A program made the translations under genes and the position numbers. From NCBI RefSeq assembly GCF_014192095.1, contig NZ_JACHXN010000007.1:214083-278082 (forward strand): DNA of 64,000 bases, given 5' to 3'. The notes below the pieces were generated by a model. It saw only the letters and a program-made list of their open reading frames with translations. It was not told the DNA's origin and searched no databases. The stretch is from Phyllobacterium trifolii. Its GTDB lineage: Bacteria; Pseudomonadota; Alphaproteobacteria; Rhizobiales; Rhizobiaceae. This document shows positions 8,484 through 16,580 of the stretch, piece by piece; the first letter of the stretch is position 1, and each line of letters begins with the position of its first letter.

Positions 8484-10152
8484 GACAGGCTTGGAACCGG
8501 ACACCGACCAGCTGATGGTACATATTCGCGAGTTTTCGCGGAGAGTAAAACTGTCCGGTACGGCTGAAGAACTTGAAAGCTTCCGCTATCTGCAAGCGCA
8601 GATCGCGGGGTATGGCTATGATACCCAGCTTGTCCAGCACGATGCCTTTATCAGCTTGCCGGGCAGGGCACGTGTCATTGTGGGTGGCAGGATGCTGCCC
8701 TGCATCACCCATTCGATGTCCGTTTCCACGCCCGGCGTTTCGGCTGAACTGCTCTACGTAGGCGAAGGCACGGCGGCGGAGTTCAGCGCTGCGAAAGTTG
8801 CCGGGAAAATCGTCCTTGTCGATGGTATAGCGACCGAAGAGGTCGCTGCGCTCGCCAGCGCCGCCGGCGCGATCGGCCAGCTTCATATCAGTCCTAACGA
8901 ACACCTCTACGAAATGTGTGTGTCGCCTGTGTGGGGCAGCCCCTCACAGCATACACGCCCAAATCTCCCGTCCACGGTCATCTGTTCCGTACCGAATGAT
9001 GTAGGGGCGGAACTGCGCAGGCGCTGCGAGCTAGGGGAGGCGGTCAATGTCTCCATCCAGACCGAGGTCGATACGGGTTGGCGCAAAACGCCCCTGCTGG
9101 TCGCCGAATTGAGTTCCTTAGCCGGCAAAGCAGATGAGCCGTTCGTGCTTTTCTCGGGCCATCACGACACATGGCACTACGGCGTCATGGATAATGGCGG
9201 CGCCAATGCGACGATGCTGGAGACTGCGCGCCTGCTTGCCGCTCATCGCGGCGAATGGCGCAGAGGGCTCCGCATCTGCTTCTGGTCGGGCCACTCGCAT
9301 GGGCGCTATTCAGGTTCGGCATGGTATGCGGATGAGTATTGGAACGAGCTGGAGCAGCGCTGTATCGCCCACATCAATGTGGACTCGACGGGCGGTGAAG
9401 GAGCAAGCGTGCTCACCAACTCAGGTGTGGTCGACGAGTTGAAGGCAGTGGCTTTCGATGCAGTCGAGGCCATCAGTGGGCAGAAACATGCCGGGCGTCG
9501 CCATGGTCGGGCTGCTGACCAGTCGTTCTGGGGCATTGGCATTCCTTCAATGTTCGGGAGTCTCAGCCATCAGCCGCCGGGACCCGTGAAAATGCTGACG
9601 GCGCTCGGCTGGTGGTGGCATACGCCGCATGACACGATCGAGCACATCGATCCGAAGAACCTTGTTCGCGATACAGGGATCGTGCTTCGGGTTCTGCGAC
9701 AGCTACTGACGTCTCCTATCCTGCCTTATGATTATACGGCTTACGCCAGTGCATTTGCTGACGAAATCGCGCACCTCAAGCAGCAGCTCGGCGACAGGCT
9801 GGATATCAGCGCCCTCCAAACTGGTGTGTCAGCTCTCCGGGACAATGCGGCAAGCCTGCTTGCGACGTCGAAGAGCGTTACGGATGCAGAAGCCTCGCGT
9901 ATCAATGCGGCGCTTGTGCGCGCGTCGCGCCGGCTTGTCCCGCTCAACTATACGACCGGCGAACGCTTCCATCACGATTCAGCGTTGCCGCATCCCGCCT
10001 GGCCATCATTGGAGGGGATAAGGCAACTTGCGCGGCATCCGGAAGGTTCTGCCGAGCTGCCGTTTTATGCGGTGCACGCGCGTCAAACGCGCAATCGCAT
10101 TTCCCATGCCTTGCGGGAAGCGAATGCGGAACTGGAGGCGGTGCTGATCTGA
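8476..10152 (+). CDS. M28-family peptidase with PA domain and atypical metal site
   Basis: A 558-residue protein with an M28 aminopeptidase core interrupted by a PA-type insert (about residues 90-210). Metal ligands of the family are partly present: H230 and D231 in GHHDTW, D239 in MDNGGAN, the NVDSTG aspartate, and the histidine in WWHTPHDT. At the place where M28 enzymes carry a Glu-Glu pair (catalytic base plus ligand) this protein reads WSGHSHGRYSGS (about 271-280), so the pair is replaced. No signal peptide is seen. It overlaps the AbgB-like gene by 8 bases and precedes an amino acid importer, so hydrolysis of a peptide-like compound is likely. Either metal use or reaction may differ from standard M28. 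Confidence 0.78.
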   Translation: MSETGLEPDTDQLMVHIREFSRRVKLSGTAEELESFRYLQAQIAGYGYDTQLVQHDAFISLPGRARVIVGGRMLPCITHSMSVSTPGVSAELLYVGEGTAAEFSAAKVAGKIVLVDGIATEEVAALASAAGAIGQLHISPNEHLYEMCVSPVWGSPSQHTRPNLPSTVICSVPNDVGAELRRRCELGEAVNVSIQTEVDTGWRKTPLLVAELSSLAGKADEPFVLFSGHHDTWHYGVMDNGGANATMLETARLLAAHRGEWRRGLRICFWSGHSHGRYSGSAWYADEYWNELEQRCIAHINVDSTGGEGASVLTNSGVVDELKAVAFDAVEAISGQKHAGRRHGRAADQSFWGIGIPSMFGSLSHQPPGPVKMLTALGWWWHTPHDTIEHIDPKNLVRDTGIVLRVLRQLLTSPILPYDYTAYASAFADEIAHLKQQLGDRLDISALQTGVSALRDNAASLLATSKSVTDAEASRINAALVRASRRLVPLNYTTGERFHHDSALPHPAWPSLEGIRQLARHPEGSAELPFYAVHARQTRNRISHALREANAELEAVLI

Positions 10153-10206
10153 ACGCGGCCTGACAACCGCGAATAAATGAGGCCTTGCAGCCTCCAATAA
10201 AGGGGA

Positions 10207-11064
10207 ATGAGCATGAAAAAGAAATTGCTGTTGGCTATCATAGCCGCTGCTTTGTCATTCACGGGTACGGCGGCAAACGCCAAGGACTGGACCCATGTCA
10301 AAGTCGGGATCGAAGGTGCCTTTCCGCCCTGGAACATGATTGACTCCGGGGGTAAATTGTCGGGCTTCGATGTCGACCTGATCCAGGACCTGTGCACGCG
10401 CGCCAAGGTCGAATGTGAACTCATCACCGGCGAATGGACAAGCCTTATCCCCAGTCTGAACGCCGGGAAGTTCGATCTCGTCATGACGCTCGGCATCAAC
10501 GAAAAGCGCAAGCAGGTCGTCGACTTCACGGTTCCCTATGCGAGCGGCGTTGCCAGTTTCCTCACTCTTAAAGATGGAACGGTTGCCGCACTCCCCATGA
10601 CGGGCGAGCGCCTTAATCTTAACGATCATGCCAAGGCCGATCCTGTGATGGCCGAGATTGGCAAGGAGCTCAAGGGCAAGTCTGTCGGCGTTGTCGGCTC
10701 GACGAGCCAGGAACAACTTATTCAATCCTATTTTGGCAATGCAGTTACAGTCCGCACCTATAAGAGTTCACCCGAACGCGATTTCGACCTGAAGGCAGGC
10801 CGTATCGATGCGGGTTTCGACAGCGGCGTATACGCAACCTCGATGTTGGCCAAGCCAGGCAATGAGGATCTGCAGATGTCTGGCCCTCTTATCAAAGGCG
10901 CGATGCTTGCAACGGAAGTGGCGCTTGGCACGCGCAAGGGTGAGGCCGATCTTCGCGAAAAGTTCGATGCCGCGATCAAATCTGCCGCCGAGGCCGGCGT
11001 CATCAAGACGCTTTCGGAAAAGTGGAGCAAGCTCGATCTCACGCCAACATTCAGCGGGAATTGA
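10207..11064 (+). CDS. Amino acid ABC transporter substrate-binding protein
   Basis: Periplasmic binding protein of the polar amino acid (PBPe, family 3) type, 285 residues, with a signal peptide ending near ANA-KDW. Typical segments are GAFPPWNMID, GFDVDLIQDLC and the FDLVMTLGI hinge region. The start is ATG 10207, or ATG 10213 in the same frame, after an AAAGGGGAATG-type ribosome site. It heads the operon SBP-permease-permease-ATPase-SBP. Specificity cannot be read from sequence alone; lysine/arginine/opine-like or acidic amino acids are all possible. Confidence 0.88.
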   Translation: MSMKKKLLLAIIAAALSFTGTAANAKDWTHVKVGIEGAFPPWNMIDSGGKLSGFDVDLIQDLCTRAKVECELITGEWTSLIPSLNAGKFDLVMTLGINEKRKQVVDFTVPYASGVASFLTLKDGTVAALPMTGERLNLNDHAKADPVMAEIGKELKGKSVGVVGSTSQEQLIQSYFGNAVTVRTYKSSPERDFDLKAGRIDAGFDSGVYATSMLAKPGNEDLQMSGPLIKGAMLATEVALGTRKGEADLREKFDAAIKSAAEAGVIKTLSEKWSKLDLTPTFSGN

Positions 11065-11134
11065 ACGCGCAGTTTCAAGAGTAGGGCACAGATATGCCGT
11101 TCAATCGTCTTTATGAAGCCGGATCGTATTGGCC

Positions 11135-11854
11135 ATGAATCAGCCGGGCTTCCTTGACGTCATCAGCTTTGGACCGGGAGGGTGGGGTGCCGCCCTTCTC
11201 GCTGGGGCCTGGATGACGATCCTCATCGCTATTTCCGGTTTTCTGATCGGTTCGATCATCGGCACATTCGGCGCTTGGGCAAAGATCTCGGGCGGCCGGA
11301 CCATACGGGGTATCGCCGACGGATACACCACCGTACTGCGCGGCATTCCCGATCTTCTCGTCATCTATCTGTTCTATTTCGGCGGGAGTGCGGCGGTAAC
11401 AGCGATTGGGCGTTTTTTCGGCTCGGAGGGGTTTATCGGCTTTCCCGGCTTTCTGGCCGGTGCTTTGGCGGTTGGCATCACGTCGGGCGCCCAGCAGACA
11501 GAGGTGTTTCGCGGGGCATTCAAGGCCGTGCACCGAGGTGAGATAGAAGCAGCTATCGCTTGTGGCATGTCGCGCGCGCTGCGGTTCAGGCGAATTATCG
11601 CACCATTGACGCTGCGCCATGCGCTGCCGGGGATGGGCAATGTCTGGCAGGTCGTGTTGAAGGAATCAGCTCTGGTTTCGATTACGGGCGTCGCTGAATT
11701 GCTGCGTCAGGCCCAGGTCGGGGCCGGATCAACTGGAATGCCTTTCAACTTCTATGTCGTGGCCGGCGCGATTTACCTCATGATCTCGACCATCTCCGGT
11801 GCGCTGCTGCAATGGTCCGAGCGCTACTTCTCACGCGGTGTCAGGAGGAACTGA
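11135..11854 (+). CDS. Amino acid ABC transporter permease (HisQ type)
   Basis: Integral membrane subunit of about 239 residues with the HisQ/ArtQ pattern and the EAA loop EIEAAIACGMSRALRFRRIIAPL that contacts the ATPase (seen near residues 135-160). ATG 11135 is chosen; TTG 11129 in the same frame is an alternative. Its stop overlaps the next permease start (TGATG). It pairs with the following HisM-type permease. Confidence 0.88.
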   Translation: MNQPGFLDVISFGPGGWGAALLAGAWMTILIAISGFLIGSIIGTFGAWAKISGGRTIRGIADGYTTVLRGIPDLLVIYLFYFGGSAAVTAIGRFFGSEGFIGFPGFLAGALAVGITSGAQQTEVFRGAFKAVHRGEIEAAIACGMSRALRFRRIIAPLTLRHALPGMGNVWQVVLKESALVSITGVAELLRQAQVGAGSTGMPFNFYVVAGAIYLMISTISGALLQWSERYFSRGVRRN

Positions 11855-12573
11855 TGGATTGGACATTTACGCTTGAAACGTTCATCAGCCTGGTTGCGGC
11901 TATTCCACTGACGCTGCAACTTGCTGCCACATCAATCCTGCTCGGTGCTTTTCTCGCCCTCGGTCTGGCCCTGCTTCGGCTTTCCGGGGTCCGCGTTCTC
12001 GACTGGTTTGCCCGGTTCTACGTGTTCGTGTTTCGCGGCACGCCGCTGCTGGTGCAAATATTCCTCATCTATTACGGGCTCAGCCAGTTTCCGGCCGTGC
12101 GCCATACGATTTTGTGGCCGATATTGCGCGAGCCCTACTGGTGCGCCGTCATTGCATTGACGCTGAACACCGCCGCCTATGCCAGTGAGATCATCCGCGG
12201 CGGGCTCTTGTCGGTTCCGCATGGCCAGATAGAAGCCGCCCGTGCGTGCGGCATGCCACGCTTTATGGTTTTCCGGCGGATTGTCCTGCCCCTTGCTCTT
12301 CGTCAGGCATTGCCGGGATATGGCAACGAGATGATTTCCATGGTCAAGGCGACATCGCTTGCCTCGATCATTACACTGATGGAAGTCACTGGGGTTGCCG
12401 CGAAAATCATCTCGGAAACCTACCGCGCCATCGAGGTCTTCATCGTCGCTGGCGTGATTTACCTGACCATCAATTTCCTGCTCACGCGGCTGGTGCATGT
12501 CGTCGAATACATGTTGAGCCCGCATCTTCGCGCGCCGCGACTGCAGACCCCCGTTCAAGGAGAGAGCAAATGA
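11854..12573 (+). CDS. Amino acid ABC transporter permease (HisM type)
   Basis: Second membrane subunit, 239 residues, with [18 protein letters not shown] in the N-terminal half and the EAA loop [20 protein letters not shown] good AGGAGG-like ribosome site (TCAGGAGGAACTG) precedes ATG 11854, and the gene overlaps its neighbours by 1 and 4 bases, so the operon is translationally coupled. It forms the transmembrane heterodimer with the preceding permease. Confidence 0.9.
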   Translation: MDWTFTLETFISLVAAIPLTLQLAATSILLGAFLALGLALLRLSGVRVLDWFARFYVFVFRGTPLLVQIFLIYYGLSQFPAVRHTILWPILREPYWCAVIALTLNTAAYASEIIRGGLLSVPHGQIEAARACGMPRFMVFRRIVLPLALRQALPGYGNEMISMVKATSLASIITLMEVTGVAAKIISETYRAIEVFIVAGVIYLTINFLLTRLVHVVEYMLSPHLRAPRLQTPVQGESK

Positions 12574-13352
12574 ACGCTCAAGCGCCTGCGATCACGCCAT
12601 TGGCGCTCGACGTCAAGGATCTGCACAAGAGTTTCGGCAATGTCGAAGTCCTGAAAGGGATTTCGCTCGGCGCACGCGAAGGCGAGGTCGTCTCGATCCT
12701 CGGGTCTTCAGGTTCCGGCAAGTCGACCCTGCTCCGCTGCATCAACCTTCTCGAAGTGCCCGATTCCGGGGACGTAACAGTCGGCGACGAGACCATCCGC
12801 ATGCAGCGCACGCGCGATGGGAAAAGCCGGCCGGCAGACCAGGCGCAGGTCGAACGCATTCGCTCACGGCTCGGCATGGTGTTTCAGAGCTTCAACTTAT
12901 GGTCGCACAAGACCATCCTCGAAAACGTCATTGAAGCACCGATCCACGTGCAAAAGCGCCCGCGCAAGGAGTGCGTGGAAGAGGCTGAAGCCCTTCTTGC
13001 GAAAGTCGGCATCGCTGAAAAGCGCGATCAATACCCCTCGCATCTGTCGGGAGGTCAGCAGCAACGCGCTGCAATAGCGCGTGCCCTCGCCATGCGGCCG
13101 AAGGTGATGCTCTTCGACGAGCCCACCTCGGCGCTCGATCCGGAGCTTGTCGGCGAGGTGCTGCGCGTCATGCGTGGTCTTGCCGAAGAAGGCCGCACCA
13201 TGCTGGTGGTAACGCACGAGATGGGCTTTGCCCGCGATGTCTCAAGCCGCGTCGTCTTCCTGCACAAGGGGCTGGTCGAGGAGGACGGCCGGCCGGAACA
13301 TGTTTTCGTCAACTCGAAATCCGAACGGTTCAAACAGTTTATCAAAGGCTGA
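12570..13352 (+). CDS. Amino acid ABC transporter ATP-binding protein (HisP type)
   Basis: Nucleotide-binding subunit of 260 residues. Walker [12 protein letters not shown]-loop VFQSFNLW, signature LSGGQQQR, Walker [13 protein letters not shown] and the H-loop VVTHEMGFA are all present. The start ATG 12570 overlaps the permease stop as ATGA. It powers the importer encoded by the surrounding four genes. Confidence 0.93.
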   Translation: MNAQAPAITPLALDVKDLHKSFGNVEVLKGISLGAREGEVVSILGSSGSGKSTLLRCINLLEVPDSGDVTVGDETIRMQRTRDGKSRPADQAQVERIRSRLGMVFQSFNLWSHKTILENVIEAPIHVQKRPRKECVEEAEALLAKVGIAEKRDQYPSHLSGGQQQRAAIARALAMRPKVMLFDEPTSALDPELVGEVLRVMRGLAEEGRTMLVVTHEMGFARDVSSRVVFLHKGLVEEDGRPEHVFVNSKSERFKQFIKG

Positions 13353-13391
13353 ATTGATCAGCCTCAATCCAAAAAAGGGGAATACCTGGAA

Positions 13392-14246
13392 ATGAAATAT
13401 GCAATTCTTACTCTGAAAGCCCTGCTGCTGTCGGCGTTGGTCTTTTCATCGGCCGCCCAGGCAGAAGGCAAGAAATGGACACAGATTACCATCGCCACGG
13501 AAGGCGCATTCAAGCCCTATAACTTTACCAAGCCCGACGGAACGCTCGACGGTTACGAGATCGAGCTTTCGAAATATCTTTGCGATCACATGAAAGTCGA
13601 GTGCAAGATTGTCGTCCAGGACTTCGACGGGATGATCCCGGCGCTCAATGCCGGTAAGTTCGATGCCATCATGTCAGGCATGTCGGCGACTGCGAAACGC
13701 GAGCAGATCATCGACTTCAGCCAGTCCTATGGTTCCACCGGCCAAGCTTTTGCAACGTTGAAATCAAGCCCTTTGGCAGGCATGGAATTCAAGGGCGAAG
13801 TCTTCTCGCTGGCATCCAATGAGGCGGGCGCCATCAGCGCTTTGGAGGAGCTTAAGCCACTCTTGCAAGGCAAGACCATCGGCGTCCAGACCGCCTCGAC
13901 AGGTGCGACCTTCGTCGAGAAATACTTGAAGGACGTCGTCGAGGTTCGCGAGTACAAGACCACCGAGCAGCACGATCTTGATCTCGCCGCAGGCCGCGTC
14001 GATCTCGTCATGGCGTCGATGGCCTATCTCACCACATCAGCCGCCAAGCCGGGCAATGAGGAGATGACGGTGGCTGGCCCGCGCTTTCAGGGCGGGTTCC
14101 TGGGTAAAGGCAGCTCTGTCGGCCTGCGCAAGAACGAACCGGAACTGAAAGCGATGTTCGACAAGGCAATCGATGCAGCCAAGGCCGATGGCACGATTAA
14201 AACATTGTCGCAGAAGTGGTTTGGCTTCGACGTTACGCCCCTCTGA
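13392..14246 (+). CDS. Second amino acid ABC substrate-binding protein
   Basis: Periplasmic PBPe-type binding protein of 284 residues with a signal peptide ending near AQA-EGKK. Segments GAFKPYNFTKPDG, GYEIELSKYLCDHM and FDAIMSGMSATAKR place it with the lysine/arginine/ornithine/octopine-type proteins. It shares only general fold similarity with the first binding protein of the operon, so one transporter core likely serves two ligands. Ribosome site AAAAGGGGAA upstream. A hairpin follows the stop codon. Confidence 0.88.
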   Translation: MKYAILTLKALLLSALVFSSAAQAEGKKWTQITIATEGAFKPYNFTKPDGTLDGYEIELSKYLCDHMKVECKIVVQDFDGMIPALNAGKFDAIMSGMSATAKREQIIDFSQSYGSTGQAFATLKSSPLAGMEFKGEVFSLASNEAGAISALEELKPLLQGKTIGVQTASTGATFVEKYLKDVVEVREYKTTEQHDLDLAAGRVDLVMASMAYLTTSAAKPGNEEMTVAGPRFQGGFLGKGSSVGLRKNEPELKAMFDKAIDAAKADGTIKTLSQKWFGFDVTPL

Positions 14247-14258
14247 TCGATTGATAAT

Positions 14259-14285
14259 GCCGGGCATTCAGTATTTGTGCCCGGC
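14259..14285 (+). terminator. Hairpin after the amino acid ABC operon
   Basis: Perfect 8-bp stem GCCGGGCA / TGCCCGGC with an 11-base loop, starting 12 bases after the stop of the last operon gene. There is no run of T after it, so it may be a weak terminator or an mRNA-stabilising end. Confidence 0.45.
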
Positions 14286-14322
14286 CCTTCGAGGAGGCGA
14301 GAAACCATCGCCGTTATAAACA

Positions 14323-14337
14323 TGACTTGATTTATCA
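14323..14337 (+). promoter_or_regulatory. IRO box (RirA operator) before the siderophore reductase gene
   Basis: TGA-CTTGATTTA-TCA exactly fits the TGA-N9-TCA iron-responsive operator known from Rhizobium RirA. It lies about 60 bases upstream of the siderophore-interacting protein gene in an AT-rich stretch. RirA, an Rrf2-type Fe-S repressor, would shut the operon in iron-replete cells. The match is seen; binding is inferred. Confidence 0.65.
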
Positions 14338-14397
14338 TATTATTGCGATTAAGCACCCGTTATCGCACCTTGGTGCAGTTTCTACACGGGGTTTGAG

Positions 14398-15504
14398 ATG
14401 CCGGAAATCCGCTTGAGTGCGACCGCGCGTGTGATTGTGTCAACACCGGATCACTATCTCAGACGGCTCACGGATTACTTCTCCGAGCATGGCGATGTGT
14501 CGCTTGCCGCGCGCAAGGGGCGTATCGCTCTTCCGTTCGGCACGGCCACTATCGAAGCAGATGATGACAGCCTGTCGCTCCGGACCGAGGGTGAGGACGA
14601 AACCGGCCTTGCCTATATGAAATACGCCATCGCCAATCAGATGCTGGAGCTGGCGAATGAGGAAAAGCCCAGGATCGTCTGGACGGGCGACTGTGCAGCG
14701 GGCGGGCAGCCGCCATTTTTCCGGGAAATGCGCTTTGTCAGCGCCAGGAATATATCGCCGCATATGCGCCGTGTGGCACTTCAGGGAGAGAGGCTGGCGC
14801 GTTTTGCGCATGGAGGACTGCATGTCCATTTGCTGTTTCCGCCAAAGGGCGTAGACCGGCCACAATGGCCGGTGACGGGAGAAGACGGACGCCCGGTCTG
14901 GCCGGAGGGCGAGCACAAGCTGGTCTCCCGCATCTATACGATCCGCAACATCGACGCGGACGCGGGCAAGGTGGAAATCGACATCGTCATTCACGAGGGG
15001 GACGCAACGCCCGGTTCGGATTGGGGCCTGAATGCGCGCGAAGGTGATCTGGTGGGCATGACAGGGCCGGGTGGCGGCGACGTACCTGAGGCCGATTGGT
15101 ATCTGCTGGCCGGAGATGAAACTGCGCTTCCGGCAATCGGCCGCATCCTGGCACGGCTTCCATCGCTTGCAACTGCGGTCGTGCGTATCGAAGTGGACAA
15201 TCCGCTCGAAGAGCAGCTTTTGCCATCCGTTGCCAATGTTGATCTTGTCTGGCTGCATCGCAACGGCCGTAAAGCAGGGACGACCACGCTGTTGCAGGAT
15301 GCTGTCAAAGCGGTGCCGTTCCCGATCGCCGGGAAACGTGTGTTTGCCTGGGCTGGCTGCGAATTTGCCGCATTCAAGGCTATTCGCAGCCATTTGCGCA
15401 ATGAGCGGAAGCTTGAAAGGGAAAAACACCTGGTTGTGGCGTACTGGCGCCGCGGGTTTGACGGCGATAATGCCCGAAACCAGGAAGAGAAAACGGCTGC
15501 ATAG
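14398..15504 (+). CDS. Siderophore-interacting protein (FAD ferric reductase) with N-terminal DUF2218
   Basis: Cytoplasmic flavoprotein that reduces or releases iron from imported ferric siderophore, 368 residues. The N-terminal 95 residues match the DUF2218 module often fused to or encoded near these proteins; the rest is the FAD_binding_9/SIP fold, with ISPHMRRVALQG (flavin domain), SRIYTIRN, and a C-terminal NAD(P)H-type domain ending in FAWAGCEFAAFKAIRSHL. It begins a 3-gene iron set with an AraC regulator 18 bases downstream and a TonB receptor next. An IRO box lies upstream. Confidence 0.9.
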   Translation: MPEIRLSATARVIVSTPDHYLRRLTDYFSEHGDVSLAARKGRIALPFGTATIEADDDSLSLRTEGEDETGLAYMKYAIANQMLELANEEKPRIVWTGDCAAGGQPPFFREMRFVSARNISPHMRRVALQGERLARFAHGGLHVHLLFPPKGVDRPQWPVTGEDGRPVWPEGEHKLVSRIYTIRNIDADAGKVEIDIVIHEGDATPGSDWGLNAREGDLVGMTGPGGGDVPEADWYLLAGDETALPAIGRILARLPSLATAVVRIEVDNPLEEQLLPSVANVDLVWLHRNGRKAGTTTLLQDAVKAVPFPIAGKRVFAWAGCEFAAFKAIRSHLRNERKLEREKHLVVAYWRRGFDGDNARNQEEKTAA

Positions 15505-15522
15505 CAGCACAAGAGGCAAGGG

Positions 15523-16407
15523 ATGACATTTCATCCACGGATGAAGAGCCGGGTAGAGGGGGTCTCCGTTATCGGGGACCTTCGCTGGCGTTCGTGGCAG
15601 GGAGTTGTCGCCGATGTCTGGTCGGTCAATTGCGCTCCGGATGCAACTGGAGAATATGTGTCGGAGGATCCGCGTCTGTTCGTGACGCTCGACAAGTCAG
15701 GCGATGGCAGCTTCGGCGTCGGGCTCAACGCCCATGCAAAGGGTTTTATCCGGAGCAGCGTGCCTTACCCAATGAGCTATATTCCTGCCGGCTTGCCGGT
15801 ATGGGGGCGGGTTCATGACATCCAGTATCTGCGTCATCTCGATGTGCACTTTGATACTACGAGTTTCGAACGCCGCTTCGCCGATGATCGTATCGGTGAA
15901 AGATTGAAACTACCCCGTCTGATGTTTTTCGACGAGCATGTGGCAAGGCTCGCCAACCTGATTGCCGATGAATGTCTTAACGATGAACCGCTGCACGAAC
16001 TCTATGGCGATGGACTGACAACAGCGCTTTTCATCGCGCTCTTTCGCATCCAGCAAGGCAAGAAACGGCAACGCAGCCAGCTTTCGCCGCGGCAGTTGCG
16101 GACTGTCACAAGCTATATCGAAGACAATTGCATGCAAAGCATCCGCCTCCATGAACTGGCGGAATTGACAAGCCTGTCGCAATCCTACTTCAGCCACGCC
16201 TTCAAGGCCTCGACAGGCATGGCCCCGCATCAATGGCAGATACGCGCCCGTATCAGGAAAGTGCAGAGGTTGCTGGAGAAGCCCGGATCGTCGCTGACAC
16301 ACGTAGCTACCGCCGCGGGTTTTTCGGATCAGGCGCATTTCACACGCGTATTCAAGCGGGTGGTGGGCGTGACGCCGGCCGTCTGGCGGCGGGATCGGCA
16401 GTTGTAG
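15523..16407 (+). CDS. AraC-family transcriptional regulator of siderophore uptake
   Basis: A 294-residue activator with two C-terminal helix-turn-helix units: IRLHELAELTSLSQSYFSHA and THVATAAGFSDQAHFTRV, ending in the GVTPAVWRR family signature. The N-terminal half is a ligand-sensing domain without a recognised motif. It lies between the reductase and the TonB receptor on the same strand, so it probably activates the receptor operon in response to the incoming siderophore, as PchR/YbtA-type regulators do. Effector not determinable. Confidence 0.9.
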   Translation: MTFHPRMKSRVEGVSVIGDLRWRSWQGVVADVWSVNCAPDATGEYVSEDPRLFVTLDKSGDGSFGVGLNAHAKGFIRSSVPYPMSYIPAGLPVWGRVHDIQYLRHLDVHFDTTSFERRFADDRIGERLKLPRLMFFDEHVARLANLIADECLNDEPLHELYGDGLTTALFIALFRIQQGKKRQRSQLSPRQLRTVTSYIEDNCMQSIRLHELAELTSLSQSYFSHAFKASTGMAPHQWQIRARIRKVQRLLEKPGSSLTHVATAAGFSDQAHFTRVFKRVVGVTPAVWRRDRQL

Positions 16408-16486
16408 CGCCGGACCAGTTCCGACAACCACGAAAACGGCCCAAAAAAGTTCAAAAGACAACAGAAACAATCAATCCCGGAAATTA

Positions 16487-16509
16487 AAGTTGATATATGT
16501 ACTCAACTT
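16487..16509 (+). promoter_or_regulatory. IRO box (RirA operator) before the TonB receptor gene
   Basis: Two 7-bp arms AAGTTGA and TCAACTT flank 9 bases, giving TGA-N9-TCA at 16491-16505, the RirA operator pattern, extended by 4 bp of symmetry on each side. It is about 70 bases upstream of the receptor start. Iron repression by RirA is inferred; the AraC regulator next to it could also use this dyad. Confidence 0.68.
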
Positions 16510-16580
16510 ATATTTGAGCTCTCGGGGAGCGATTGCACGCGCTGCGTTCTGGCTCTGGGACATATGAGTAGGGGATTGTC

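Noticed and set aside
14440..15534. Long open frame on the minus strand (364 codons) opposite the siderophore reductase gene
   Set aside because: Arises from high-GC codon bias of the real plus-strand gene; no domain, no ribosome site and low-quality composition.
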